Positions 1 through 4,923 of a DNA stretch of 9,895 nucleotides are shown here, piece by piece. Position 1 is the stretch's first letter, and every line of letters begins with the position of its first letter. Source of the stretch: an uncultured Faecalibacterium sp. Lineage in GTDB: Bacteria > Bacillota > Clostridia > Oscillospirales > Ruminococcaceae. A program made the position numbers and the translations under genes. Under the pieces are notes generated by a model. The model was not told where the DNA came from. It saw nothing but the letters and a program-made list of their open reading frames with translations, and searched no databases. The stretch is from the NCBI GenBank assembly GCA_934553285.1, contig CAKTFD010000080.1:1-9895 (forward strand). Direction: 5' to 3'.

Positions 1-281
1 GCAGCGGGCAGCAGGGTCAGCATACCGTCCAGCATACCCATGCCGGCGCGCAGGATGGGCACCAGAGCCAGCTTGCGGCCTGCCAGCACCTTGGTACGTG
101 CCATGGTGATGGGAGTCTCGATCTCCACCTCTTCCAGCGGCAGGTCGCGGGTAGCCTCGTAGCACAGCAGGGTGGCGATCTCGCCTACCAGGTCACGGAA
201 TTCCTTGGTGCCGGTCTGTTTGTTGCGCAGCAGGCTGATCTTGTGCTGCAGCAGCGGATGTTCAACGATCATCGGGGTCAT
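1..281 (-). CDS. upp: Uracil phosphoribosyltransferase, N-terminal part (cut by window edge)
   Basis: Converts uracil and PRPP to UMP in pyrimidine salvage, in the cytosol. Only the first 93 codons are visible, of about 209 usual for the family; the PRPP-binding loop and uracil-binding C-terminus lie outside. The visible part has the family pattern: an N-terminal HPLLQHKISLLRNKQT segment (residues 8-23), the ETPI..A motif near residues 55-61, and PILRAGMGMLDGML (residues 75-88), matching the conserved PILRAG block. The start at 281 is chosen because AAGGAG lies 9 nt upstream; a second in-frame ATG four codons in has no such site. It follows rpiB after 114 nt, and rpiB-upp linkage is common in Firmicutes. 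A weak promoter and a palindrome lie in that gap, so it may be transcribed both from tsaE and on its own. Identity is near certain. Confidence 0.95.
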   Translation of the reverse strand, partial: MTPMIVEHPLLQHKISLLRNKQTGTKEFRDLVGEIATLLCYEATRDLPLEEVEIETPITMARTKVLAGRKLALVPILRAGMGMLDGMLTLLPA

Positions 282-303
282 AAAAACACGCTCCTTAATT
301 TAT

Positions 304-317
304 ATAGAACATTCTAT
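304..317. repeat. 14-nt perfect palindrome upstream of upp
   Basis: ATAGAA-CA-TTCTAT is a perfect inverted repeat with 6-bp arms and a 2-nt centre, 22 nt before the upp start codon. It overlaps the possible -10 element at 313-318, a position suited to an operator. It does not fit the Bacillus LexA box (GAAC-N4-GTTC). Operator function is inference; AT-rich palindromes of this size can occur by chance. Confidence 0.35.
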
Positions 318-342
318 CGGGTACTGATTGATAGCGATCCAA
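313..342 (-). promoter_or_regulatory. Weak possible promoter for upp
   Basis: On the minus strand TTGGAT (337-342), an 18-nt spacer and GATAGA (313-318) make a poor but possible sigma-A promoter inside the rpiB-upp gap. Two mismatches in each hexamer make it uncertain. Cotranscription from the tsaE promoter is an equally good explanation for upp expression, as no terminator is visible after rpiB. Confidence 0.25.
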
Positions 343-395
343 CTTTTTTCATGCAGCAGCCGCGCCGCATTGCAGACCTCAAATATCAGGAAAGA

Positions 396-842
396 TCAGC
401 GATTTTCCAGCGCGGTCAGCTTATCGATGCGGCGCTGATGGCGGCCGCCCTCAAACGCGGTGTTCAGGAAGATATCCACCAGCTGGCAGGCCAGGCCTGC
501 GCCCACCACGCGGCCGCCCATGCACAGGGCGTTTGCATCGTTGTGGCGGCGGGTATACTCACAGCTGAAGCTGTCGGAGCAGCAGCAGGCGCGGATGCCC
601 TTGATCTTGTTGGCAGCCATGCTGATGCCCACACCGGTGCCGCAGAACAGCAGTGCCTTGCTGCACTGGCCGCTGACTACTGCCTCACAGGCGGGCACCG
701 CCATATCGGGGTAGTCCACGCTGTCGGTGCTGTGGGTGCCAAAGTCGATATACTCCAGCCCCAGCTCCTCCAGATGTGCCTTGACAGCCTCTTTCAGTTC
801 AAATCCGCCGTGGTCGGCGGCAAGTGCGATGGGATTTGCCAT
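396..842 (-). CDS. rpiB: Ribose-5-phosphate isomerase B
   Basis: Interconverts ribose 5-phosphate and ribulose 5-phosphate in the pentose phosphate pathway; cytosolic. The 148-residue length is normal for the RpiB/LacAB family. Visible signatures are ADHGG (9-13, substrate-binding D10 and H11), the catalytic-loop motif CGTGVGIS (67-74) with Cys67 as the general base of RpiB, NKIKGIRA (78-85), and RRHNDAN (98-104) with H100 and N101 at the usual ring-opening and binding sites. Cys67 favours RpiB over LacA, which lacks it. The start is preceded by AAAGGA at good spacing. It lies 43 nt after tsaB and 114 nt before upp, in the same direction, so it is probably part of that operon. A small hairpin sits just before its ribosome site. 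Confidence 0.96.
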   Translation of the reverse strand: MANPIALAADHGGFELKEAVKAHLEELGLEYIDFGTHSTDSVDYPDMAVPACEAVVSGQCSKALLFCGTGVGISMAANKIKGIRACCCSDSFSCEYTRRHNDANALCMGGRVVGAGLACQLVDIFLNTAFEGGRHQRRIDKLTALENR

Positions 843-859
843 GGAAAAACTTCCTTTCC

Positions 860-875
860 CTGTGAGCAGTCACAG
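860..875. other. 6-bp hairpin in the tsaB-rpiB spacer
   Basis: CTGTGA-GCAG-TCACAG forms a 6-bp stem with a 4-nt loop, a few bases upstream of the rpiB ribosome-binding site. In the minus-strand mRNA no U-tract follows, so it is not a terminator. It recalls a CRP half-site pair but with a 4-nt instead of a 6-nt centre. Any effect on rpiB translation is speculative. Confidence 0.35.
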
Positions 876-885
876 TTCCACTTTT

Positions 886-1602
886 TTATTCTTTTTCTCT
901 GTTCGCTGCGGTCTGGGCAGCCAGACGCTCGGCGCGCTCCCGCTCGGCCTGGCTCAGGCGGTGGTAGTCCGGCAGCAGGGCTTCCGGCAGTACAGCCTGC
1001 CCGGCTGCGGCCATCTGCTTTGCCACAAGCGCCACCGCCCCGGCACGGCCTCCCCGCAGCGCCGGGGGCGTTTGCAGCACACCCGGCACATTGCTGTATG
1101 TATTATAACACAGACCTGCGCCATCACCAACAAAAAACAGAGGCTTTTTGCAATTTTCCACAAAATCTGCCAGATCTGCCACAGCCCGGGCATCATCGGC
1201 CAGCAGACGGTCGTGGGTGGCCAGGTCAAACGCCGCACTGTACACCTGTGCGCGGCGGGCATCCAGTGCGCAGAGCACCGTACCCTCGCCGGTGTGGGCG
1301 GCGGCCAGTGCTTCCAGGGTGGATACCGGGGCACACAGGGTCTCCCGGGGGAAGGCCAGCCCCTTTACCGCAGCCAGCCCGATGCGCAGCCCGGTAAAGC
1401 TGCCGGGGCCTGCATTTACGCCGTACAGGTCGATATCCGCGCAGCGCAGCCCGCACATCCGCAGGCAGGTATCGATCATGGGCATCATGGTCTCGCTGTG
1501 GGTCATGCCGCCGTCCAGGTATACCTCGTACAGCAGCCGGTCGTCCTGCATCAGGGCCACACCGGCGGTCTTGCCTGCTGTATCAACTGCCAGAATATTC
1601 AT
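886..1602 (-). CDS. tsaB: tRNA t6A biosynthesis protein TsaB (YeaZ)
   Basis: Inactive-kinase-fold partner of TsaD in the complex that puts threonylcarbamoyl on A37 of ANN-decoding tRNAs. The ASKHA fold N-terminus is clear: MNILAVDTAG (1-10), THSETMMPMI (34-43), and the highly conserved AGPGSFTGLRIG (64-75). ALDARRAQVYSAAF (112-125) and the C-terminal PDYHRLSQAERERAER (211-226) match the family's ALDA and PxYLRxxxAE blocks. At 238 residues it is typical for Firmicutes. Its start overlaps the tsaE stop as ATGA, indicating translational coupling; GAGGGG lies about 8 nt upstream inside tsaE. TsaD, the catalytic partner, is not in the window, nor is a RimI acetyltransferase gene, which often follows tsaB. 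Identity is very secure. Confidence 0.95.
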   Translation of the reverse strand: MNILAVDTAGKTAGVALMQDDRLLYEVYLDGGMTHSETMMPMIDTCLRMCGLRCADIDLYGVNAGPGSFTGLRIGLAAVKGLAFPRETLCAPVSTLEALAAAHTGEGTVLCALDARRAQVYSAAFDLATHDRLLADDARAVADLADFVENCKKPLFFVGDGAGLCYNTYSNVPGVLQTPPALRGGRAGAVALVAKQMAAAGQAVLPEALLPDYHRLSQAERERAERLAAQTAANREKE

Positions 1603-2024
1603 AGCGCGGCCCCCTCGATGGTGATTTTGCGGGTGGTATCATCCACCCGGTCGATATTGACCCGGATGGGCTGTTCCAGCGCCAGCAGGTCGGCAAAATT
1701 TTCGCTCCATTCCGCCGCCACCACGGCGCCCTGGTCCAGATAATCGTAAAAGCCTGCAGCGCACAGGTCGTTCTCGGTGGAGATGCGGTACAGGTCAAAA
1801 TGGGCCAACGGGCGCGGGCCGCGATAATAGTTTACGATGGCAAAAGTAGGGCTGGACACCGGGTCGGTGCAGCCCAGGCCCTGGGCAAGGCCCTCGGTAA
1901 AGGCGGTCTTGCCTGCGCCCAAGCCGCCGGTAAAGGCGATGAGCGCCCCGGGTGCCAGCACAGCGGCCAGCCGCCTGCCCAGCGCCACCGTTTCGGCACG
2001 GGAATGCGTGATGTATTCCGACAT
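1599..2024 (-). CDS. tsaE: tRNA t6A biosynthesis ATPase TsaE (YjeE)
   Basis: P-loop ATPase that drives turnover of the TsaBD complex in tRNA threonylcarbamoyladenosine synthesis. Walker A is GGLGAGKT (33-40), followed by the family hallmarks SSPTFAIVNYY (57-67), HFDLYR (75-80, with the conserved Asp of the Walker-B region) and VVAAEWSEN (101-109). The 141-residue length is usual. The start at 2024 has GAGGTGATC at proper spacing. It is first in the cluster, directly below a near-consensus promoter, and its last codons overlap tsaB by four bases, so the two products are probably made together. Only TsaE proteins carry this combination, so the call is firm. Confidence 0.95.
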   Translation of the reverse strand: MSEYITHSRAETVALGRRLAAVLAPGALIAFTGGLGAGKTAFTEGLAQGLGCTDPVSSPTFAIVNYYRGPRPLAHFDLYRISTENDLCAAGFYDYLDQGAVVAAEWSENFADLLALEQPIRVNIDRVDDTTRKITIEGAAL

Positions 2025-2050
2025 TGAAGATCACCTCATTGCTAAACTAA

Positions 2051-2077
2051 AGGGATGGCAGACGCTCTGCCATCCCT
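2051..2077 (-). terminator. Probable terminator after the caspase-like gene
   Basis: AGGGATGGCAGA and its exact complement form a 12-bp perfect stem with a 3-nt loop. On the minus strand it is followed by TTTAGTTTAG, a modest U-tract; on the plus strand the following bases are A/T mixed and no plus-strand gene lies upstream. It therefore best serves the gene ending at 2111. It starts just below the -10 of the tsaE promoter, so the predicted tsaE transcription start falls inside the 5' arm. Confidence 0.65.
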
Positions 2078-2078
2078 C

Positions 2079-2107
2079 AGTATAATATAAAACGCCAAAA
2101 AGTGCAA
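2079..2107 (-). promoter_or_regulatory. Promoter of the tsaE-tsaB-rpiB(-upp) cluster
   Basis: On the minus strand, TTGCAC (2102-2107), exactly 17 nt, then TATACT (2079-2084): four of six and five of six bases of the sigma-A consensus with ideal spacing. Start of transcription is expected near 2072, giving a leader of about 48 nt before tsaE. The -35 lies four bases beyond the stop codon of the upstream gene. Confidence 0.75.
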
Positions 2108-2110
2108 TGG

Positions 2111-3328
2111 TCAGGCGGCCTCGGGCAGCTCCTGCACCGCAGCAAGGCTGTTGCTGCCGGCAGCGGCAGCAGCCAGCCGGGCATCGCTGCTGCCCCGGAT
2201 GATGGGGTAGGACGCCGCCGGGTGGGGCCGCCGCCCGGTCTGCTGGGCGTAGTACCATACCACATCGTCCGCACCGTACACCTGCTGGCTGTACGCGATG
2301 GCCTGCTGCAGCGTTTTTCCCTCCAGCAGGCGGTTGACCGTTGCCCACAGCATACTGCGGGAGTACACGCTGTACACGTTGTTCACATAGCCTGCCACGG
2401 CAGCGGCTCCGCCGGCCAGCAGCCCGTCGGCCAGCGCTTCGTCCATATGCCCGGTGCGGCCATAGAACTCGCAGGTCTCGGACAGCACGATGGTGCCCTG
2501 CAGCCTGCCATCCCGGTAGGCATTGCGGAAAAAGTCTCCGGTAACGGCGTAGCAGCCGTTTACCTTGATGACCCGGTGGCTGAGCAGGTCCATGCCGTAG
2601 CGCAGGTCGTTCCACAGGTCGGCCTGCTCCAGCAGCAGGATGATGGGTGCGGTGGCCTGCCGCTTCCACAGCCAGCCATATTGATAGGTATAGTAGGCAC
2701 CATGGGCGCTCAGGATCGCAAGGTCGTAATCTGCCAGACGTTTCAGGTCGGATACGGTCACCATCATATCCAGATGGGTATCCAGCCCGGCTGCGGTCCA
2801 ATAGCTCTTCATATAAGAATAATAGGGGTAGCGGCTGCTGTTGACCCCATTGTCAAAGGCGTAGCAGATGACCGCGCTGCCCACGGTACCATTTTCGGCG
2901 GCCTGCAGGGCGGCAGCCTCGGCAAGGTCCTGCCCGGTCAGGGCGGCATCGGCCTCGCTTTCCTGGTCGGTGAGCAGGATGCCCCCCAGTGCCCCGCAGG
3001 TGTAGGCAAAGCTCACCATGCCGTTTTCCGCATCCAGATAGATGCTTCCCTTTTCCACAAGGCCCTGCTGCACCAGCGTATCCAGCTGGGCCAGCGCTGC
3101 AGCCTGACGCTCTGTTTCGGTCATCTGCGCATAGGTATCGCTGTCGGTCAGGGCGGTAACAGCGGCATCCGCCTGCTGCATCTCAAGCACCTGGGCTGCG
3201 GTCAGGGTCTGCTGGGTCTGGGCAGCAGCGGCATCCTCTGCCGCAGCCACCGACGGACACACTGCGCAGAACAGCAGCGCCACGCTGCACACCGCACACA
3301 GGAGGCGGCGATAGATCGTATGTTTCAT
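2111..3328 (-). CDS. Secreted protein with probable caspase-fold (clan CD) peptidase domain
   Basis: A 405-residue protein I cannot assign to a named family. Residues 1-30 form a signal peptide: basic MKHTIYRR, a hydrophobic core rich in Ala, Leu and Cys, and an SVAAA|ED type signal peptidase I site. Residues 31-145 are Ala/Gln-rich and largely helical. From about 150 a caspase-like pattern appears: a beta strand, then YDLAILSAHG (201-210) ending in His209, and GTIVLSETCEFYG (278-290) with Cys286 after a hydrophobic strand. The following ADGLLAGGAAAVAGYVNN (300-317) and the LLEGKTLQQAIAYSQ tail (334-348) resemble the layout downstream of the Cys in CHAT and related clan CD peptidases. Proteolysis is therefore inferred, not proved; substrate unknown. 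It has its own near-consensus promoter and terminator and is divergent from the SEDS gene. Ribosome site AGAGGAA is rather far (12 nt) from the ATG. Confidence 0.8.
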   Translation of the reverse strand: MKHTIYRRLLCAVCSVALLFCAVCPSVAAAEDAAAAQTQQTLTAAQVLEMQQADAAVTALTDSDTYAQMTETERQAAALAQLDTLVQQGLVEKGSIYLDAENGMVSFAYTCGALGGILLTDQESEADAALTGQDLAEAAALQAAENGTVGSAVICYAFDNGVNSSRYPYYSYMKSYWTAAGLDTHLDMMVTVSDLKRLADYDLAILSAHGAYYTYQYGWLWKRQATAPIILLLEQADLWNDLRYGMDLLSHRVIKVNGCYAVTGDFFRNAYRDGRLQGTIVLSETCEFYGRTGHMDEALADGLLAGGAAAVAGYVNNVYSVYSRSMLWATVNRLLEGKTLQQAIAYSQQVYGADDVVWYYAQQTGRRPHPAASYPIIRGSSDARLAAAAAGSNSLAAVQELPEAA

Positions 3329-3354
3329 CTCTTTTTCCCATTCCTCTCCCCCGG

Positions 3355-3365
3355 CGCTCTGCCGG
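3355..3365 (-). repeat. 11-mer in the leader of the caspase-like gene (partner at 3537)
   Basis: Read on the minus strand this is CCGGCAGAGCG, identical to 3537-3547 on the plus strand. It sits about 25 nt after the predicted transcription start and 26 nt before the start codon. It also forms half of a small local hairpin (CCGGC-GCTCT-GCCGG, 3351-3365). Confidence 0.5.
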
Positions 3366-3396
3366 AGCTGTTGTGGAGATTCCCCTTTATACGCCC

Positions 3397-3425
3397 ATTG
3401 TAGGATGCCGCCGGGGCTTTGTCAA
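3397..3425 (-). promoter_or_regulatory. Strong promoter of the caspase-like gene
   Basis: On the minus strand, TTGACA (3420-3425), 17-nt spacer, TACAAT (3397-3402): a perfect -35 and five of six -10 bases at ideal spacing. Predicted start near 3390 gives a leader of about 62 nt. This suggests strong housekeeping-type expression unless repressed. Confidence 0.87.
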
Positions 3426-3466
3426 GCGCCTGCGCGATGTTTTACCATTCCATCACACCCGGTGCA

Positions 3467-3495
3467 TTGCATTGGTGCAGGGGTTTGTGTATAAT
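3467..3495 (+). promoter_or_regulatory. Strong promoter of the SEDS gene
   Basis: TTGCAT (3467-3472), 17-nt spacer, TATAAT (3490-3495): a perfect -10, four of six -35 bases and ideal spacing. Predicted start is near 3502, so the leader runs about 70 nt to the TTG start. The -35 elements of this and the opposite promoter are only about 41 bp apart. A small hairpin (CGCCTG-CCTG-CAGGCG, 3517-3532) lies in the leader. Confidence 0.85.
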
Positions 3496-3536
3496 AGCAG
3501 TATGCTGGGTTTTTGTCGCCTGCCTGCAGGCGCACC

Positions 3537-3547
3537 CCGGCAGAGCG
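3537..3547 (+). repeat. 11-mer in the SEDS gene leader (partner at 3355)
   Basis: CCGGCAGAGCG, the inverted copy of 3355-3365. It lies about 35 nt after the predicted transcription start and 23 nt before the start codon, mirroring the position of its partner in the divergent leader. It could be a shared operator or RNA-binding site; chance cannot be excluded in this GC-rich DNA. Confidence 0.5.
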
Positions 3548-3555
3548 TTCTGACG

Positions 3556-3560
3556 AAAGG
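3556..3560 (+). promoter_or_regulatory. Ribosome-binding site deciding the TTG start
   Basis: AAAGG ends 10 nt before TTG at 3571. Upstream in-frame ATGs at 3373 and 3502 are respectively before the promoter and at the predicted transcription start, so neither can be used normally. Confidence 0.6.
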
Positions 3561-3570
3561 CGGTGCTACC

Positions 3571-4788
3571 TTGGATAGCATTCGACAATATTTTAAGCGC
3601 ATCGATAAGATCTACCTGCTGCTGTGCATTTTAAGCAGCATCCTGGCCGTGCTGGCACTGTCCTCCTGGGCTGCCAAGCAGGGCAGCGGCTTTGCCACCG
3701 ATGAGCTGACCGGTGCTATTACCGGCATCGGCGATTACCGCCGCGCACTGGTGCAGGCGGGTGCTGCCGCCATCGGCCTTGTGGTGGCGGTAATGCTCTC
3801 CTGCGTGGATTACCGCAGCCTTGCCAAGGTGTGGCCGGTGCATGTTGCCCTGACCTGGGGCCTGGTGCTGCCCACCCTGGTCATCCGCAATGTTGCCATC
3901 GGCCCGCTGACCATCGGATACAATGCAGGCGATACCGACAACTACTCCTGGTACAAGCTGGGCGGCTTTACCTTTCAGCCCACAGAGCTGGCAAAGATCA
4001 GCTTTATCCTGACCTTTGCCATGCACCTGAACAACGTACGCAGCCGCATCAACGAGCCAAAAGAGCTGGCAAAGCTGCTGCTGCACCTGCTGGTGCCCAT
4101 TGCCATCATCCATGTGCAGGGCGACGACGGCACCGCCATCATCTACGGCATCATCGGCTGCTGCATGATGTTTGCAGCGGGCCTGAGCTGGAAGTATATC
4201 TTTGCGGCCTTTGCGGCTGCGGGCGCAGCTGTAGCGGTAGCTTTTGCCTTTTTCAGTGATAAGATCGGCAAGGGCTACCAGTGGTACCGCATCCTGGCTG
4301 TGCTGGACCCGGAAAACACCACCGGCTGGGCACCCAGCGAGGCGGTGTGGAAAAACATCATCTACCAGCAGCAGCGCGGCGAGATCGCACTTGGCTCCGG
4401 CGGCATTTTTGGCAACGGCCTGTTCAGCGGCCGGTACTACAGCGTACCCAATGCCCACAACGATTTTATCCTCAGCTGGATCGGCAACTCTGCAGGCTTT
4501 GTGGGCTGCTGCATCGTGCTGGGCATCCTGCTGGCGCTGGTGATCAAGACCTTTGCCACCGGTGCCCGCAGCGAGGATCTGCTGGGCAGCTATATCTGCG
4601 CCGGCATCGGCGGTGCCCTGATGGCGCAGATCGCCGTGAATGTCGGCATGAACCTGCGGGTGCTGCCGGTCATCGGCGTCACCCTGCCCTTCTACTCCGC
4701 AGGCGGCAGCTCGGTCCTGATGCTGTATCTCTGCGTCGGGCTGGTGCTCTCGGTATACTCTCACAATACCAAAAGCCTGTTCGGATAA
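3571..4788 (+). CDS. SEDS-family peptidoglycan polymerase (FtsW/RodA/SpoVE type)
   Basis: Integral membrane glycosyltransferase that polymerises lipid II into glycan strands together with a class B PBP. From the TTG start it has 405 residues, usual for SEDS proteins, with about ten hydrophobic segments. Hallmarks: WYKLGGFTFQPTELAK (127-142), the extracellular loop-4 region with ALGSGGIFGNGLFSG (273-287), and VPNAHNDFI (292-300), whose Asp298 aligns with the catalytic Asp of the FtsW/RodA HTDF motif. NVGMNLRVLPVIG (357-369) and LPFYSAGGSS (372-381) are the classic C-terminal motifs. The usual GEELG after HTDF is here IGNSAG, a departure at a normally acidic position. No partner PBP or shape genes are nearby, so FtsW, RodA and SpoVE roles cannot be told apart; the product most resembles the RodA side in overall motif style, but weakly. 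Upstream ATGs are excluded by promoter position. Confidence 0.93.
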   Translation: MDSIRQYFKRIDKIYLLLCILSSILAVLALSSWAAKQGSGFATDELTGAITGIGDYRRALVQAGAAAIGLVVAVMLSCVDYRSLAKVWPVHVALTWGLVLPTLVIRNVAIGPLTIGYNAGDTDNYSWYKLGGFTFQPTELAKISFILTFAMHLNNVRSRINEPKELAKLLLHLLVPIAIIHVQGDDGTAIIYGIIGCCMMFAAGLSWKYIFAAFAAAGAAVAVAFAFFSDKIGKGYQWYRILAVLDPENTTGWAPSEAVWKNIIYQQQRGEIALGSGGIFGNGLFSGRYYSVPNAHNDFILSWIGNSAGFVGCCIVLGILLALVIKTFATGARSEDLLGSYICAGIGGALMAQIAVNVGMNLRVLPVIGVTLPFYSAGGSSVLMLYLCVGLVLSVYSHNTKSLFG

Positions 4789-4822
4789 GGCGGCCTTAAA
4801 CAAAACGTTTTCCCTAAAAAAC

Positions 4823-4908
4823 AAAAGCATCTGCAGCAAATTGATCGCTGCTTTTCTGCCGGATGTCCTGCAGAAAAGGCTTTCAAAAGCTGCAGATGCT
4901 TTTTCTGT
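4823..4908. terminator. Composite bidirectional terminator between convergent genes
   Basis: Outer arms AAAAGCATCTGCAGC (4823-4837) and GCTGCAGATGCTTTT (4889-4903) are a perfect 15-bp inverted repeat. Inside, CTTTTCTGC (4851-4859) pairs with GCAGAAAAG (4870-4878) around a 10-nt loop, and TTGA/TCAA (4841-4844, 4883-4886) can add four pairs, giving a long bulged rod. Plus-strand RNA continues TTTTTCTGTTTT and minus-strand RNA TTTTGTTTTTT, so it can end both the SEDS transcript and the ilv transcript. Confidence 0.87.
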
Positions 4909-4923
4909 TTTATCGGTACTTTA

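Noticed and set aside
11..24. Lipoprotein or truncated phage/IS genes at the window edges
   Set aside because: The left edge is plainly upp and the right edge plainly ilvB; no transposase, integrase or attachment-like repeats were seen anywhere.
860..875. CRP-type operator (TGTGA...TCACA) before rpiB
   Set aside because: The centre is 4 nt, not 6, and CRP control is not expected in this type of organism.
243..1743. Long plus-strand open frames over rpiB and tsaB
   Set aside because: Both are antisense to well-identified genes and carry no family motifs.
2031..2801. A 256-codon minus-strand frame overlapping the caspase-like gene
   Set aside because: Arg/Pro/Gly-rich frame-shifted translation of the real gene, and it runs through the terminator and promoter.
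3298..3328. Lipobox in the Cys-rich signal peptide of the caspase-like protein
   Set aside because: The residues before each Cys (LLF-C, AV-C) do not fit the [LVI][ASTVI][GAS]C lipobox, and a good signal peptidase I site follows.
3373..3570. Longer N-terminus of the SEDS protein from ATG at 3373 or 3502
   Set aside because: The first lies before the promoter and the second at about the transcription start; the translated extension is not membrane-like and not SEDS-like.
3631..4839. A 402-codon open frame on the minus strand across the SEDS gene
   Set aside because: Antisense to a clear SEDS gene, low-complexity His/Gln/Ala/Asp-rich translation, and it starts within the terminator.
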